Source: JAJFJD01 sp965228425 | GTDB taxonomy: Bacteria; Pseudomonadota; Alphaproteobacteria; UBA8366 | Direction: 5' to 3' | NCBI GenBank assembly: GCA_965228425.1 | Contig: OZ245815.1 | Coordinates: 930,001-994,000 of the forward strand | DNA length: 64,000 bases | Part shown: positions 24,704-33,899 of the stretch, in pieces | Numbering within the stretch: the first letter of the stretch is position 1 | Layout of the letters: every line of letters starts with the position of its first letter | Notes under the pieces: generated by a model | Seen by the model: the letters and a program-made list of their open reading frames with translations, nothing else | Databases searched by the model: none | What the model was told of the DNA's origin: nothing | Translations under genes and position numbers: made by a program

Positions 24704-25936
24704 ATGACATTGGACCTCGTTATCCGGAATGCACAGTTGTCGGGGCCGGACGGTTCCACCGTCGATATCGGGGTCGAGGACGGCAAGATCGCCGCACTCG
24801 AGGTCGGCTTACCCGACGGCGGTGAGACGGTCGATGCCGCCGGGCAGTTCGTTTCGCCGGGGCTGGTGGAAAGTCACTTCCATCTCGACAAGGCGCGTAT
24901 CCTGGACCGCTGCGAGCCGCCAGCGGACCGCAAATCCACCGACCACATGAAACGGACGGCGGCGATCAAGCACACCTTTACCGTCGAGGACATCTACGCC
25001 CGGGCCCGCGACACATTGGAGCAATGCCTGCTGCATGGAATCACGCATATGCGGACGCATGTGGAAGTGGACCCCAATGTGGGGCTGCGCGGTTATGAGG
25101 CGATCGAACAACTCGCAAAGGATTACGCGTGGGGTATCGACCTGCAGCTCTGCGCCTTCTTGCAGGAAGGATGGACCAACAGTCCGGGCGGCGAAGAAAA
25201 CGTTGTCGAGGCGCTAAAGCGCGGCGCGCCCGTCGTCGGCGGGGCGCCACGCTACGATACCGACCGCCCGGCGCAGATCGAGCGGATTTTCGTGCTGGCC
25301 CGCGAGTATGACGTGGACGTGGATATCCATCTCGACGGCGGCTACACCACGCATGATTTGGATATCTTCCAGGTCTGCGATCTCGCCGACAAGCTGGGCT
25401 GGGGCGGCCGGGTCGCGATCGGCCACGGCTCGAAATATTCCTGCTTGCCGCCCGAGGAACTGGAAGCGCTCGGCCGGCGGCTCGGCGACTCCGGCGTGTC
25501 GGTCGCGGTGCTGCCGGCGACCGACCTGTTCAACAACGGCCGGCATATGGACTTCAACGTGATCCGCGGCGTGGCCGACGGCAACGCGCTGAACGCTTTC
25601 GGCGCGAACTGCACGATATCCACCAACAACATCATGAACCCGTTCACGCCGTTCGGCGACTGCTCGCTGGTCCGCATCGTCAACATGTATGCGAACGTGA
25701 TCCAGCGCGGCACGGTCGACGAATTGACGGAATGTTTTCGGATGATTACCGAGCGGCCGGCGCGGGCCATGCGGCGCGACGACTATGGGATCGCCGTCGG
25801 CAACCCGGCCGATCTCGTCCTCTGGAACGCCGCGAGCGCGGCCGAAACCATCGCGGTCGTGGCCCCGCCGCTGGCCGCCTTCAAACGCGGACGGTGGCTC
25901 TTCGAGCGGCAGGTGCCGGAGCTGCAGCGCCCCTAG
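24704..25936 (+). CDS. Cytosine deaminase-like amidohydrolase
   Basis: A 410-residue amidohydrolase-superfamily protein. The metal-binding HxH is in VESHFHLDKA, followed by the histidines of MRTHVEVDP, IHLDGG and AIGHGSKYS. The terminal FGDCS and the C-terminal beta-sandwich strand (GNPADLVLWNA) complete the fold. HFHLDKA is typical of the cytosine deaminase/AtzC branch. The ATG at 24704 follows AAAGGACCACC. It is divergent from the M20 amidase gene and convergent with the ThDP enzyme. A role in pyrimidine or ureide-type nitrogen catabolism with the neighbours is plausible but not shown. Confidence 0.85.
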   Translation: MTLDLVIRNAQLSGPDGSTVDIGVEDGKIAALEVGLPDGGETVDAAGQFVSPGLVESHFHLDKARILDRCEPPADRKSTDHMKRTAAIKHTFTVEDIYARARDTLEQCLLHGITHMRTHVEVDPNVGLRGYEAIEQLAKDYAWGIDLQLCAFLQEGWTNSPGGEENVVEALKRGAPVVGGAPRYDTDRPAQIERIFVLAREYDVDVDIHLDGGYTTHDLDIFQVCDLADKLGWGGRVAIGHGSKYSCLPPEELEALGRRLGDSGVSVAVLPATDLFNNGRHMDFNVIRGVADGNALNAFGANCTISTNNIMNPFTPFGDCSLVRIVNMYANVIQRGTVDELTECFRMITERPARAMRRDDYGIAVGNPADLVLWNAASAAETIAVVAPPLAAFKRGRWLFERQVPELQRP

Positions 25937-27477
25937 ATCAGGACCTCGACCAGGTAGGGGCCGTCGACGGCGATGCCGCGCTCGAAGGCGCGGCAAAGGT
26001 CGTCGGCATTGTCGACCAGTTCGGCTTCGACGCCCATGCCCTTCGCCAGACTGACCCAATCGAAGGCGGGCCGGTCCAGCGTCAACATGTCATGCGCGCG
26101 GGGTCCCGGATTGCCCGCGCCGACATTGGCCAATTCGCCTTTCAGGATGTTGTAGGCGCGGTTGGCAAAGACCAGCGTCGTCACGTCGAGATTCTCGCGC
26201 GCCTGGGTCCACAGGGCCTGCGGGTTGTACATCCCGCTGCCGTCGCTCTCCAGGCAGATCACCTTGCGGTCCGGGCAGGCGACCGCGGCCCCCGTCGCCA
26301 TCGGTAGGCCGAGTCCGATCGAGCCGCCGCGGTTCTGCAGCCAATCATGCGGCGGTGCGCCCGCCGTCGTCGGATAGAAATTTCGCCCGGTCGTGATGCT
26401 CTCGTCGACGACCACGGCGTTCTCCGGCAACAGCGCGCCGATGGCCGCCGCGATCGATTCCAACGTGATCGGCCCGGTCGGCCGGTCCGGCCGCGACAAC
26501 GGCTGCAGCGCTGCCGAGTTCGGCTTCGCGCCGACCGCATCGGCCAACGCCGCCATGGCGCCCGCGCAATCCTGTTCCGGCGCCGCCAGCGTAATGACCT
26601 CGCATCCTTCCGGGGCCAACAGGCTCGGCGAATTGGGATAGGCGAAGAAGGCCGCGGGCCGGCCCGCACCGACCAGCAGAATCCGCTCGTAAGGTTTCAG
26701 GACTTCCAAGGCCTGTGGGACGGGATAGGGAATCCGGTTGACGGGCAATCGGCCCGCGCCGCGCTGCAACCGGGAATTCATGCCTTCCGCCATGACATCG
26801 CAGCCGGTTGCGGCGGCGATGGTGCCCGCATGCTCCAAGGGTTCCTCGAACACCGCGCCCGCGCCGAGCAGCAGCAGCGTGCGCTTGTCGCCTTTCAGGA
26901 TCTCTGCCGCCGCATCGATCTCGTTGGCGTCGACCCTCTCGCGCTCGGGAACGTCCGGGACCGTGCCGATCACTCCGTCTTCGCCCCATGCCGTGTTGGC
27001 CGGCAGAATCAAGGTGGCGATCTGCCCTGGTGCGGTGCGGGCGGCGGCGATTGCTTCCGCGCCGTCCGGACCGACCGATTGCGCATCCTGCGACGCTTTC
27101 ACCCATGCGGACACCGGTCCCGCGATCCCGGCGATATCCGAGGTCAGCGGTGTGTTGTACTGGATATGATAGGTCGCGTGCTCGCCGACCACGTTGACGA
27201 CGGGCGACCGCGCCTTCTTGGCGTTATGCAGGTTGGCAAGCGCATTTCCCAGCCCGGGCCCCAGATGCAGCAGGGTTGCCGCGGGCTTTCGGGTCATGCG
27301 CGCATACCCGTCGGCCGCGCCGCTGACGACACCTTCGAACAGGCAGAGCACGCAGCGCATGCCGTCGATCTTGTCGAGTGCGGCGACGAAGTGCATCTCG
27401 GACGTTCCGGGATTGGTAAAGCAAACGTCGACACCGCCTTTCAGCAGCGTATGCACCAAGCTTTCGGCGCCATTCAT
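25933..27477 (-). CDS. Acetolactate synthase large subunit-like ThDP enzyme
   Basis: A 514-residue thiamine diphosphate enzyme with the three-domain order PYR, central and PP. The catalytic glutamate is Glu48 in CLFEGVVSGAADGYAR, and the ThDP/Mg2+ motif ESDGSGMYNPQALW with the downstream asparagine (VFANRAYN) is near residues 414-445. Length and the phrase LHLGPGLGNALANLHNAKKA match the acetolactate synthase I-like/benzoylformate decarboxylase group often found beside catabolic genes. No regulatory small subunit is adjacent, so a decarboxylase or carboligase in degradation is more likely than branched-chain amino acid synthesis. It overlaps the convergent amidohydrolase by four bases. Confidence 0.85.
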   Translation of the reverse strand: MNGAESLVHTLLKGGVDVCFTNPGTSEMHFVAALDKIDGMRCVLCLFEGVVSGAADGYARMTRKPAATLLHLGPGLGNALANLHNAKKARSPVVNVVGEHATYHIQYNTPLTSDIAGIAGPVSAWVKASQDAQSVGPDGAEAIAAARTAPGQIATLILPANTAWGEDGVIGTVPDVPERERVDANEIDAAAEILKGDKRTLLLLGAGAVFEEPLEHAGTIAAATGCDVMAEGMNSRLQRGAGRLPVNRIPYPVPQALEVLKPYERILLVGAGRPAAFFAYPNSPSLLAPEGCEVITLAAPEQDCAGAMAALADAVGAKPNSAALQPLSRPDRPTGPITLESIAAAIGALLPENAVVVDESITTGRNFYPTTAGAPPHDWLQNRGGSIGLGLPMATGAAVACPDRKVICLESDGSGMYNPQALWTQARENLDVTTLVFANRAYNILKGELANVGAGNPGPRAHDMLTLDRPAFDWVSLAKGMGVEAELVDNADDLCRAFERGIAVDGPYLVEVLI

Positions 27478-27809
27478 GACGGACTCCTCAATTTTGTTCG
27501 ATGATCGCGCGGTCGCGCTTGCTCAGATGTTGTGCCTACAATCCATAGTTGGCGCGCCCCGTTTACGCAAGCCGCCGGGCGGGGCGATCTTATTTGCCTC
27601 TGCCGCCAACATGCGTTAGAGGGCTATATCCGGGCTTTAGGCTGCACAGAACGGTCGGAGCAGGAGGATCAATTGGGGGAAGGCATTCGCGAAATCCATG
27701 ATGGCGATATCCGCGACGCACCGCGTGGCGACGTGCGATTTGGCGAGCCGGTCTGTATGACGGCGGCGCCGTCATTTACATGTTCGATGAGCATTGAGCC
27801 GGGGGCATT
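27478..27809. other. Divergent intergenic region with a possible short leader ORF
   Basis: These 332 bp lie between divergent genes. Apart from presumed promoters, the region holds a TTG-started frame at 27673-27825 encoding about 50 residues behind a perfect AGGAGG (27662-27667) five bases upstream. Its end overlaps the antiporter start, so it could be a coupled leader peptide. Its sequence resembles nothing I know. Confidence 0.3.
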
Positions 27810-28919
27810 ATGGACCCGTCGCTGATCGTTGCCCTTGTTCTCGTCGGCGCCGCCGCACTCGCGTTCGAATTGAATATTTCGAGCGCGATCGTCGAGATCT
27901 TCGCCGGTATCGTGCTGGCCTATTTCATCACCGATATCGGCGAGATCGACTGGCTGCATTTCCTCGCCAATCTCGGCATGCTTGGGCTGATGTTCATGGC
28001 CGGGTTCGAAATCGACGTGGACCGGCTGCGGAACACCTGGCGCGCCAGCGTGGTGATCGGGGTCTTTTCCTTATTCCTGCCGATGATCGGCGTATTCCTT
28101 GTCTGCCGGTATTTGTTTGAGCTGGATTTGCTGGCGTCGGGGTTGATGTCGATCGGATTGTCCACCACGTCGTTGGCCCTCGTGTATCACGCGCTCAAGG
28201 ACCGCGGCCTGATGGATCAGGAAGTGGGTCAGGTCCTGCTCGCCGCGGCCTCGGTGGTTGACGTCATCAGCATGGTGCTGCTGGCGATTCTGTTGGGCGA
28301 ATTGGGCTGGGGCACGGCACTGTTTCTGATCGTCGTCGTCCCTACGGTTGTGGGTTTGCCGCGCTTGGGCAAATGGATTTTCCGCCGCTACAAGGGATCG
28401 ATCGTCGAGCTGGAGCTGCGATTCCTGCTCGTCCTGTTGGTCGGGATGGGCTTCATGGCCGAGAAAATCGGCGGTATCCATCCCGCGATCATCGCCTTCG
28501 GATTGGGTATCGTGATGTCCGAGGTGATGGAAGAACACGAAATCCTCGAAGAAAAGCTGAAAGGCGTCGTGTTCAGCTTATTCGGACCTGTCTTTTTTCT
28601 GCAGGCGGGAACCCAATTCGATGCCCGGCTGTTGACTTGGGATGTCTTGGGATCGGCGCTTATTCTATTCGTCGTCGCCTGTTCCCTGAAATTCATCGGG
28701 TCGGCGGTGCCCGGCCGTATGCTGGTCAACGCGTCGGGCCGGTTCATCGGCGCGCTGTTCAACTACCGGCTCAGCTTCGGTCTGATTTCCGCGACGGTCG
28801 GCCTTAAAATTGGCGTTCTGACCCAGGATCTCTACATTATGATGCTGATGGTCGTGATGGGCAGCGCCGCCTTGCCGGTGATCATGTTGCGCGATCGGCC
28901 GGCCGAACTGGACCCGTAG
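27810..28919 (+). CDS. Cation:proton antiporter (CPA2/Kef type, no RCK domain)
   Basis: A 369-residue inner-membrane protein with about eleven hydrophobic helices, of the KefB/CPA2 monovalent cation:proton antiporter family. The FAGIVLAYFITDIGEI and LMFMAGFEIDVDRL segments (the GLE-like helix 3 region) and VVDVISMVLLAILLG, which carries the single essential aspartate, are typical. There is no C-terminal TrkA-N/RCK nucleotide-sensing domain, so it is a minimal antiporter core. GGGGG lies shortly before the ATG. The next gene, a metallophosphoesterase, follows 11 bp downstream and is probably co-transcribed. Na+ or K+ specificity cannot be decided. Confidence 0.88.
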   Translation: MDPSLIVALVLVGAAALAFELNISSAIVEIFAGIVLAYFITDIGEIDWLHFLANLGMLGLMFMAGFEIDVDRLRNTWRASVVIGVFSLFLPMIGVFLVCRYLFELDLLASGLMSIGLSTTSLALVYHALKDRGLMDQEVGQVLLAAASVVDVISMVLLAILLGELGWGTALFLIVVVPTVVGLPRLGKWIFRRYKGSIVELELRFLLVLLVGMGFMAEKIGGIHPAIIAFGLGIVMSEVMEEHEILEEKLKGVVFSLFGPVFFLQAGTQFDARLLTWDVLGSALILFVVACSLKFIGSAVPGRMLVNASGRFIGALFNYRLSFGLISATVGLKIGVLTQDLYIMMLMVVMGSAALPVIMLRDRPAELDP

Positions 28920-28930
28920 GGAACGATGGG

Positions 28931-29722
28931 ATGACGAAACCCGACGACTCGATCCGCGTTCTTCACATGACGGATATGCACCTACGGTGGCATCAGCCGG
29001 GCACCGCCGACCGGACCGAACGGCTGTCGCGCGAGATGCCGGCGGTGCTCGAGCGCCTGGCTGACCGTCTCGATGAATTCGAGCCGGACGTCATCGTCTT
29101 TACCGGCGATCTGCTCGACGTGCCGGACCCGGTGGTGGCGGGCGACGTCGAGGACGCGGATGCGTTGGCCGAAGCGCTTGAGCAAGCCGAAGCCGACTAT
29201 CGCCTGGTGCGCGACCGCATGCTGGCCATGAACACGCCCTTCGTTGTGATTCCCGGAAATCATGACGTGGTCGACCTCGTTCACAAGGTATTCCCGGAGT
29301 CGGCCCCGGTGATCGATCACGCCGGATTTCGTTTCGTCAGTTTTTGCGATGATTTGGACGACGCGCGGACGCCCATTCGCAGCGGCGCAGAGGCCGATCT
29401 GTTCGAATCGGTGCTGGCGGATCCGGAGCACGACCTGCCGCAAATCCACCTGCAGCACTATTTGGTCGAGCCGCCGACCTTCATGCGGTCGCAGTACGAC
29501 TACAGCACGTCCCGCACGATGGCCCCGGCGATCGAGAGTTCAAACCGCGTCGTGGCGGTGTTGTCTGGGCACTATCACCCGGGCAGCCTGTTCATGGGAC
29601 CGAGCGGGGTCTGTTACTCCGTCGTCCCCGCGATCTGTTCCGTCCCGCATCCCGTACGGCTGATGGATATTCGCCCGAGCGGCGGTATTCACATTACCGA
29701 TTCTGCGGTCGATGCCGCTTGA
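28931..29722 (+). CDS. Calcineurin-like metallophosphoesterase
   Basis: A 263-residue class III phosphodiesterase/phosphatase. The dimetal motifs appear in order: TDMHL (Asp15, His17), FTGDLLD, PGNHDVVD and the terminal LSGHYHPG. It resembles the cAMP phosphodiesterase CpdA/Icc group in motif order but is not close enough to name. It lacks a signal peptide, so it is cytoplasmic. It is 11 bp after the antiporter gene and is followed by a terminator-like hairpin, so antiporter and phosphoesterase form an operon. A link between second messenger and ion homeostasis is only a guess. Confidence 0.87.
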   Translation: MTKPDDSIRVLHMTDMHLRWHQPGTADRTERLSREMPAVLERLADRLDEFEPDVIVFTGDLLDVPDPVVAGDVEDADALAEALEQAEADYRLVRDRMLAMNTPFVVIPGNHDVVDLVHKVFPESAPVIDHAGFRFVSFCDDLDDARTPIRSGAEADLFESVLADPEHDLPQIHLQHYLVEPPTFMRSQYDYSTSRTMAPAIESSNRVVAVLSGHYHPGSLFMGPSGVCYSVVPAICSVPHPVRLMDIRPSGGIHITDSAVDAA

Positions 29723-29735
29723 GCTGTAGCGTTTG

Positions 29736-29754
29736 GGCCGGAAACCGGCCTTTA
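29736..29754 (+). terminator. Rho-independent terminator after antiporter/phosphoesterase operon
   Basis: GGCCGG-AAA-CCGGCC is a perfect six-base-pair stem followed by TTTA. It lies just after the phosphoesterase stop; further on, AGCT and six Ts (29762-29770) may extend the terminator. Confidence 0.5.
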
Positions 29755-29922
29755 TCGGCTCAGCTTTTTTAAATCGACGGGTCAGGATCAATCGTTTGTC
29801 ACTCGGTCCCTTTTACACCGACAATGGTCGCCTAATAGGGTAATGGGGATACGCACACCCACAATGCCAAGAAATTTCGGCATAGAACCGAAGCCGGGCG
29901 CTAAAACTCAGGGAGGACGAGA

Positions 29923-30921
29923 ATGTTTGCACGCAGAACGACGGTATTGGGTACTGCAGCGGTATTGGCGCTGGCGGCGGGAACGTTGCTGGGAACTGCG
30001 CCGGTCGTTGCGGCCGACGAAAGCATCACCATCCGTGGCGGCCAGGTCCGCGGCGCGTTCAACCGGACGGCCAGTGCCTGGGCGGTTTACCTTTCGCAGA
30101 ACGTCGCCGGGCTGAAGGCATCGGCCGAGGCTTCAGCGGGCTCGATCGACAACACGCGCACGGTGAATGCCGGGCGGGCGCAACTGGGGCTGGTCTTCGC
30201 CAGCGATCTCTATCAAGGCTATCGCGGGGAAGACACGTTCAAGAAGCCGCAGACCGACGTGCGCGCCCTGACCTATCTGTTCGGTTCGGTCGGGCATTTC
30301 GTCGTTCCCGCGGACAGCGACATCAAGAAACTCGAGGACATTCAAGGCAAGACGATATCCATGGGCGGGCCGGGGTCCGGCTCCGCGAAGAACCTGACCG
30401 CGCTGCTTAAGCATGTCGGCCTCTGGGGCAAGTTCAAGGCGGTCTATGCGGGCAAGAAGAGCCCGGAAGCGCTGAAGAACGGTAAGATCGCGGCCTATAA
30501 CTGGCACCCCGGCCTGGGCAACGCGATGATCCGCGATACCGCGTCGTCCATGAAGATTCGCTTCATCGACATGGATGCGCCGGCCGGCAAATCGGGCTTC
30601 TACAAGAAATATCCCTATTTCGGACCGACCACCATCCCGGCTAGCGTCTACCCGAATGTGGACGCGGATACGGCGACCTTCGGCACGGGAACGGTGATGA
30701 TTGCCCATTCCGGCGTCTCGGCTGATATGGTCTACAAAATCCTGAAAGCGGTTTATTCGGATGAGGGAAAGGCGTTCCTGGAGAAGTCCGCCGGTAAGAT
30801 CGTCAAGCAGATGAAGAAGGCCGATGGTCTTCGCACGATCACCGTGCCGCTGCATCCGGGCGCCGTGAAATTCTGGAAAGAACAGGGTGCGAAGATTCCC
30901 GCCGATCTGATGCCGAAGTAA
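29923..30921 (+). CDS. TRAP transporter TAXI family solute-binding protein (system 1)
   Basis: A 332-residue periplasmic substrate-binding protein of the TAXI branch of TRAP transporters. The N-terminus is a signal peptide (ARRTTVLGTAAVLALAAG, cleavage near VVAADES), whose paired arginines might even direct Tat export. Mature features are TIRGGQVRGAFNRTASAWAV, LGLVFASDLYQGY and a C-terminal region typical of TAXI proteins. AGGGAGGACGAG precedes the ATG. The gene is followed by a strong hairpin and then the fused membrane subunit. The ligand is unknown. A second, clearly different TAXI protein lies 3.5 kb further on. Confidence 0.88.
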   Translation: MFARRTTVLGTAAVLALAAGTLLGTAPVVAADESITIRGGQVRGAFNRTASAWAVYLSQNVAGLKASAEASAGSIDNTRTVNAGRAQLGLVFASDLYQGYRGEDTFKKPQTDVRALTYLFGSVGHFVVPADSDIKKLEDIQGKTISMGGPGSGSAKNLTALLKHVGLWGKFKAVYAGKKSPEALKNGKIAAYNWHPGLGNAMIRDTASSMKIRFIDMDAPAGKSGFYKKYPYFGPTTIPASVYPNVDADTATFGTGTVMIAHSGVSADMVYKILKAVYSDEGKAFLEKSAGKIVKQMKKADGLRTITVPLHPGAVKFWKEQGAKIPADLMPK

Positions 30922-30952
30922 CGGCGCCGCTCGGCTAGGGACAGCGGCGCCG
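30922..30952 (+). promoter_or_regulatory. Strong intercistronic hairpin between SBP and permease (system 1)
   Basis: CGGCGCCGCT at 30922-30931 pairs perfectly with AGCGGCGCCG at 30943-30952 (ten base pairs, 11-nt loop), directly after the SBP stop. No U-run follows. This is the usual kind of hairpin that protects the SBP mRNA and lowers permease expression. Confidence 0.6.
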
Positions 30953-30988
30953 CGCCCGGCGGATTGCCGGGACGCCGCCGCGGTCGTG

Positions 30989-32980
30989 ATGCGGTCGGAC
31001 AACGACATAGCGGTCGACACGCCGCCACCATCGATCGGCATTCCCAATGCCTTGCCCGATGGGGCGATCGGGATCGGCTACCGGTTCATTGCCATATGCT
31101 TCGGCGTGTTCGTGATCTGGTCGGCAGGGCCGGGAATCGCGGAAGATCAAATCCATCTCGGTGTCTTCACGCTCGTCATGTGGGTGCTGGCCTTCGCCGT
31201 CTTTACCGGCCGGTCGCCGGTCTTGAAACGCACCCGGCGGGTGTTGGACCTGGTGCTGATCGCGGCGGCCATCCTGTGTCTCGGCTATTACATCATCGAG
31301 TATCTTCCGTTGATCGAGCGGGCCGGCGCGTGGACGTTGACCGACACGCTCGTCGCGGGATGTTCGGTGTTGCTCGCGCTCGAGGCCGCGCGGCGCGGCA
31401 TCGGTCCCTGGATTCCGGCCATCGCGTTGTTCGCGCTCTTCTATGCGTATTTCGGCTGGATCTTTCCCGAATCCGTGGCCCATCGGGGCGCGGACATCGC
31501 CCAGATCGTCAACTACAGCCTCTATTCGCAAGAGGGCATATTCGGCGTCATGACCAGCGTCATGGCCAACTACGTGCTGATTTTCATCTTTTTCGGCGCG
31601 TTCATGCAGCGGTCGGGGATGGGAAAGTTCTTCATCGATCTGCCGATGGCGCTGGCGGGCCGGTCCCCCGGCGGCCCGGCCAAGGTGTCGGTCGCCGCGT
31701 CGGCGGTCTTCGGGTCGATTTCGGGCAGCAGCCTGGCCAATGTGGTGTCTACGGGGAATCTCACGATCCCGCTGATGAAACGGGTCGGCTTCCGCCCGCA
31801 TGTCGCGGGCGCGGTCGAAAATTCGGCCTCGCTCGGCGGGCAGCTCCTGCCGCCGGTCATGGGTTCCGGCGTGTTCATCATGGCCGAGATTACCGGCATT
31901 CCCTATGTCGAGATCATCAGCGTGGCCGCGGTTCCCGCCTTGCTTTATCTCGGTTCGATCTGGCTGATCGTTCATTTCGAGGCCCGCAAGTTCGGCATCA
32001 GCGGCGTGGCGGAAGGGGAGACCTCGCCGGCGATGGATGTGCTGCGGCGCGGCTGGTATCACATCGTTCCCTTCGCCGTCTTACTCGCCTTTCTCATCGC
32101 CGGATATTCGCCGGACTGGTGCGCCGTCATGGCGATCAGCAGTACGGTGCTGATCAACTGGATCCGGATCGCCTTCGCCCGGTTCGGCTTGGCCGCGCGC
32201 CCGGACGAGATCATGGGGCCGCGCACGCTGGCGGACACGTTGGTCGAAGGGACGACCAATGCGCTCGGGATCGGCGCCGCCGCGGCGGGTATCGGCCTTA
32301 TCGTGGGCATGATGGCGATGACCGGCGTCGGCCTGAAGATGAGTTTGTTGATGGTGCAGTTGTCGGACGGCAGTCTGTTGATTGCTATATTGCTCGTGGC
32401 GGTGGCATCGCTCGTCTTGGGCATGGCGTTGCCGATCACCGCGTCATATCTAGTGCTCATTGTTATCGCCGGACCCGCATTGCAGGAACTCGGCGTCGCG
32501 TTGATCGCGGCGCATATGATCGTATTCTGGCTCAGTCAGGATTCGAACATCACGCCGCCGGTCTGTCTCGGCGCCTTCGTCGCGGCATCGATCGCCAAGG
32601 CCGATCCATGGCAGACGGCTTGGGCGAGCTTTCGTTTCGCCAAGATGCTCTATGTGGTGCCGTTGCTCTTCGCCTTCACGCCGATCCTGATGACCGGCAG
32701 CGTCACGGCGGGACTGTGGACGATGGCGACGGCCGCCGTTGGGACGATCGCCTTCTCCGCCTGGACCGTCGGTTTTCTCTACCGTGAAACGCGTGCGTCC
32801 GATTGGGTGGCGCTGGGCGTCATCAGCCTGTTTTGTTTCTGGCCGGCGGATCAGCCTTTCGTGGCATCGCTCGACGGCCGTCTCGTGAATATCGTCGGCG
32901 TCGGCGGATTGGCTGTAATCTATCTGTGGCAACGCCGCAGGCCGGCCGACCTTCTTGTTGCAGCAGAAAAGAAAAAGTGA
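30989..32980 (+). CDS. TRAP transporter fused membrane subunit, 4TM/12TM (system 1)
   Basis: A 663-residue integral membrane protein that fuses the small (DctQ-like, four helices) and large (DctM-like, twelve helices) subunits, the form used with TAXI solute-binding proteins. The large-subunit signatures SGSSLANVVSTGNLTIPLM and GQLLPPVMGSGVFIM are intact, as is the second repeat VLGMALPITASYLVLIV. The ATG at 30989 is chosen over an overlapping GTG at 30986. It lies 67 bp downstream of the SBP gene with a hairpin in between. It is followed nine bases later by a LigI-like hydrolase that is probably co-transcribed. Confidence 0.9.
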   Translation: MRSDNDIAVDTPPPSIGIPNALPDGAIGIGYRFIAICFGVFVIWSAGPGIAEDQIHLGVFTLVMWVLAFAVFTGRSPVLKRTRRVLDLVLIAAAILCLGYYIIEYLPLIERAGAWTLTDTLVAGCSVLLALEAARRGIGPWIPAIALFALFYAYFGWIFPESVAHRGADIAQIVNYSLYSQEGIFGVMTSVMANYVLIFIFFGAFMQRSGMGKFFIDLPMALAGRSPGGPAKVSVAASAVFGSISGSSLANVVSTGNLTIPLMKRVGFRPHVAGAVENSASLGGQLLPPVMGSGVFIMAEITGIPYVEIISVAAVPALLYLGSIWLIVHFEARKFGISGVAEGETSPAMDVLRRGWYHIVPFAVLLAFLIAGYSPDWCAVMAISSTVLINWIRIAFARFGLAARPDEIMGPRTLADTLVEGTTNALGIGAAAAGIGLIVGMMAMTGVGLKMSLLMVQLSDGSLLIAILLVAVASLVLGMALPITASYLVLIVIAGPALQELGVALIAAHMIVFWLSQDSNITPPVCLGAFVAASIAKADPWQTAWASFRFAKMLYVVPLLFAFTPILMTGSVTAGLWTMATAAVGTIAFSAWTVGFLYRETRASDWVALGVISLFCFWPADQPFVASLDGRLVNIVGVGGLAVIYLWQRRRPADLLVAAEKKK

Positions 32981-32989
32981 GGACTAAGA

Positions 32990-33877
32990 ATGACGCAGGA
33001 CAGCATACCTGTCTGCCAGGGACCTGACCCTAAACCGAAGAAACCGAATTTCGAGATACCGCCGCTTGCATGCGATACGCACGCGCATATTTTTGGCCCG
33101 GAATCGAAGTACGATTATTCGCCGCGGCGCGGGTATACGCCGCCGGACGCGTCCCTCGAGGATTACCTGCGCCTGCATGCAGTGCTTGGCATGGAGCGTG
33201 GCGTCCTGACCCAACCCAGTGTCTACGGCGTCGACAATACCGCGATGTTGGATGCGGTCGCCCGGGAGCCCGACCGGTTGCGCGCCGTCGCGGCCGTCGA
33301 TGCAACCGTCAGCGATGACGAACTCGAGCGGCTGAACGATGCCGGCGTTCGCGGCATCCGCGTGAACATCGTCGATAAAGGTGGAAATCCGTTCAGCGAC
33401 ATGGCCGCCGTGGAACATATGGGCGACCGCATCCGCGATTTCGGCTGGCATATCGAGGTGTTGATCCATGTTTCGGATTTTCCGGATTTGCGAAAGACCT
33501 TCGCGCGCTTTCCCGTCGATATCGTCTTCGGCCATCTCGGCTATATGAAGACCGACAAGGGGTTGGACAATCCGGGTTTCCAAGACTTTCTTGGCCTGCT
33601 GAGTGACGGCCGGGCGTGGGTCAAGCTGACGGGCACGTACCGGATCACCACGATGGCCACGACGCCGTATGACGATGTCAAGCCGTACGGGGAGGCGCTG
33701 ATCGAGACCGCACCGGACCGCGTGTTATGGGGCAGCGATTGGCCGCATCCTTTCGTGCAAATGCAGATGCCGAACGACGGCGACCTATTGAACATGCTGG
33801 CCGATTTTGCGCCGGACGGGGCGATGCGGAAACGCATCTTGGTGGATAACCCGATCGCGCTCTACGGGTTCGAATAG
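32990..33877 (+). CDS. Amidohydrolase 2 family, 2-pyrone-4,6-dicarboxylate hydrolase (LigI)-like
   Basis: A 295-residue TIM-barrel hydrolase of the amidohydrolase 2/cog3618 branch that includes LigI and D-galactarolactone isomerase/hydrolases. The HxH pair is His31 and His33 in ACDTHAHIFGP, followed by His182 (FGHLGYMK) and the catalytic Asp250 in LWGSDWPHPF. These lactonases can work without a metal. It sits 9 bp after the TRAP membrane subunit gene, so the transporter may import the lactone, dicarboxylate or aromatic acid it acts on. LigI activity itself is inference. Confidence 0.8.
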   Translation: MTQDSIPVCQGPDPKPKKPNFEIPPLACDTHAHIFGPESKYDYSPRRGYTPPDASLEDYLRLHAVLGMERGVLTQPSVYGVDNTAMLDAVAREPDRLRAVAAVDATVSDDELERLNDAGVRGIRVNIVDKGGNPFSDMAAVEHMGDRIRDFGWHIEVLIHVSDFPDLRKTFARFPVDIVFGHLGYMKTDKGLDNPGFQDFLGLLSDGRAWVKLTGTYRITTMATTPYDDVKPYGEALIETAPDRVLWGSDWPHPFVQMQMPNDGDLLNMLADFAPDGAMRKRILVDNPIALYGFE

Positions 33878-33899
33878 GGTTTTAGAAGGAGGATTTTCG

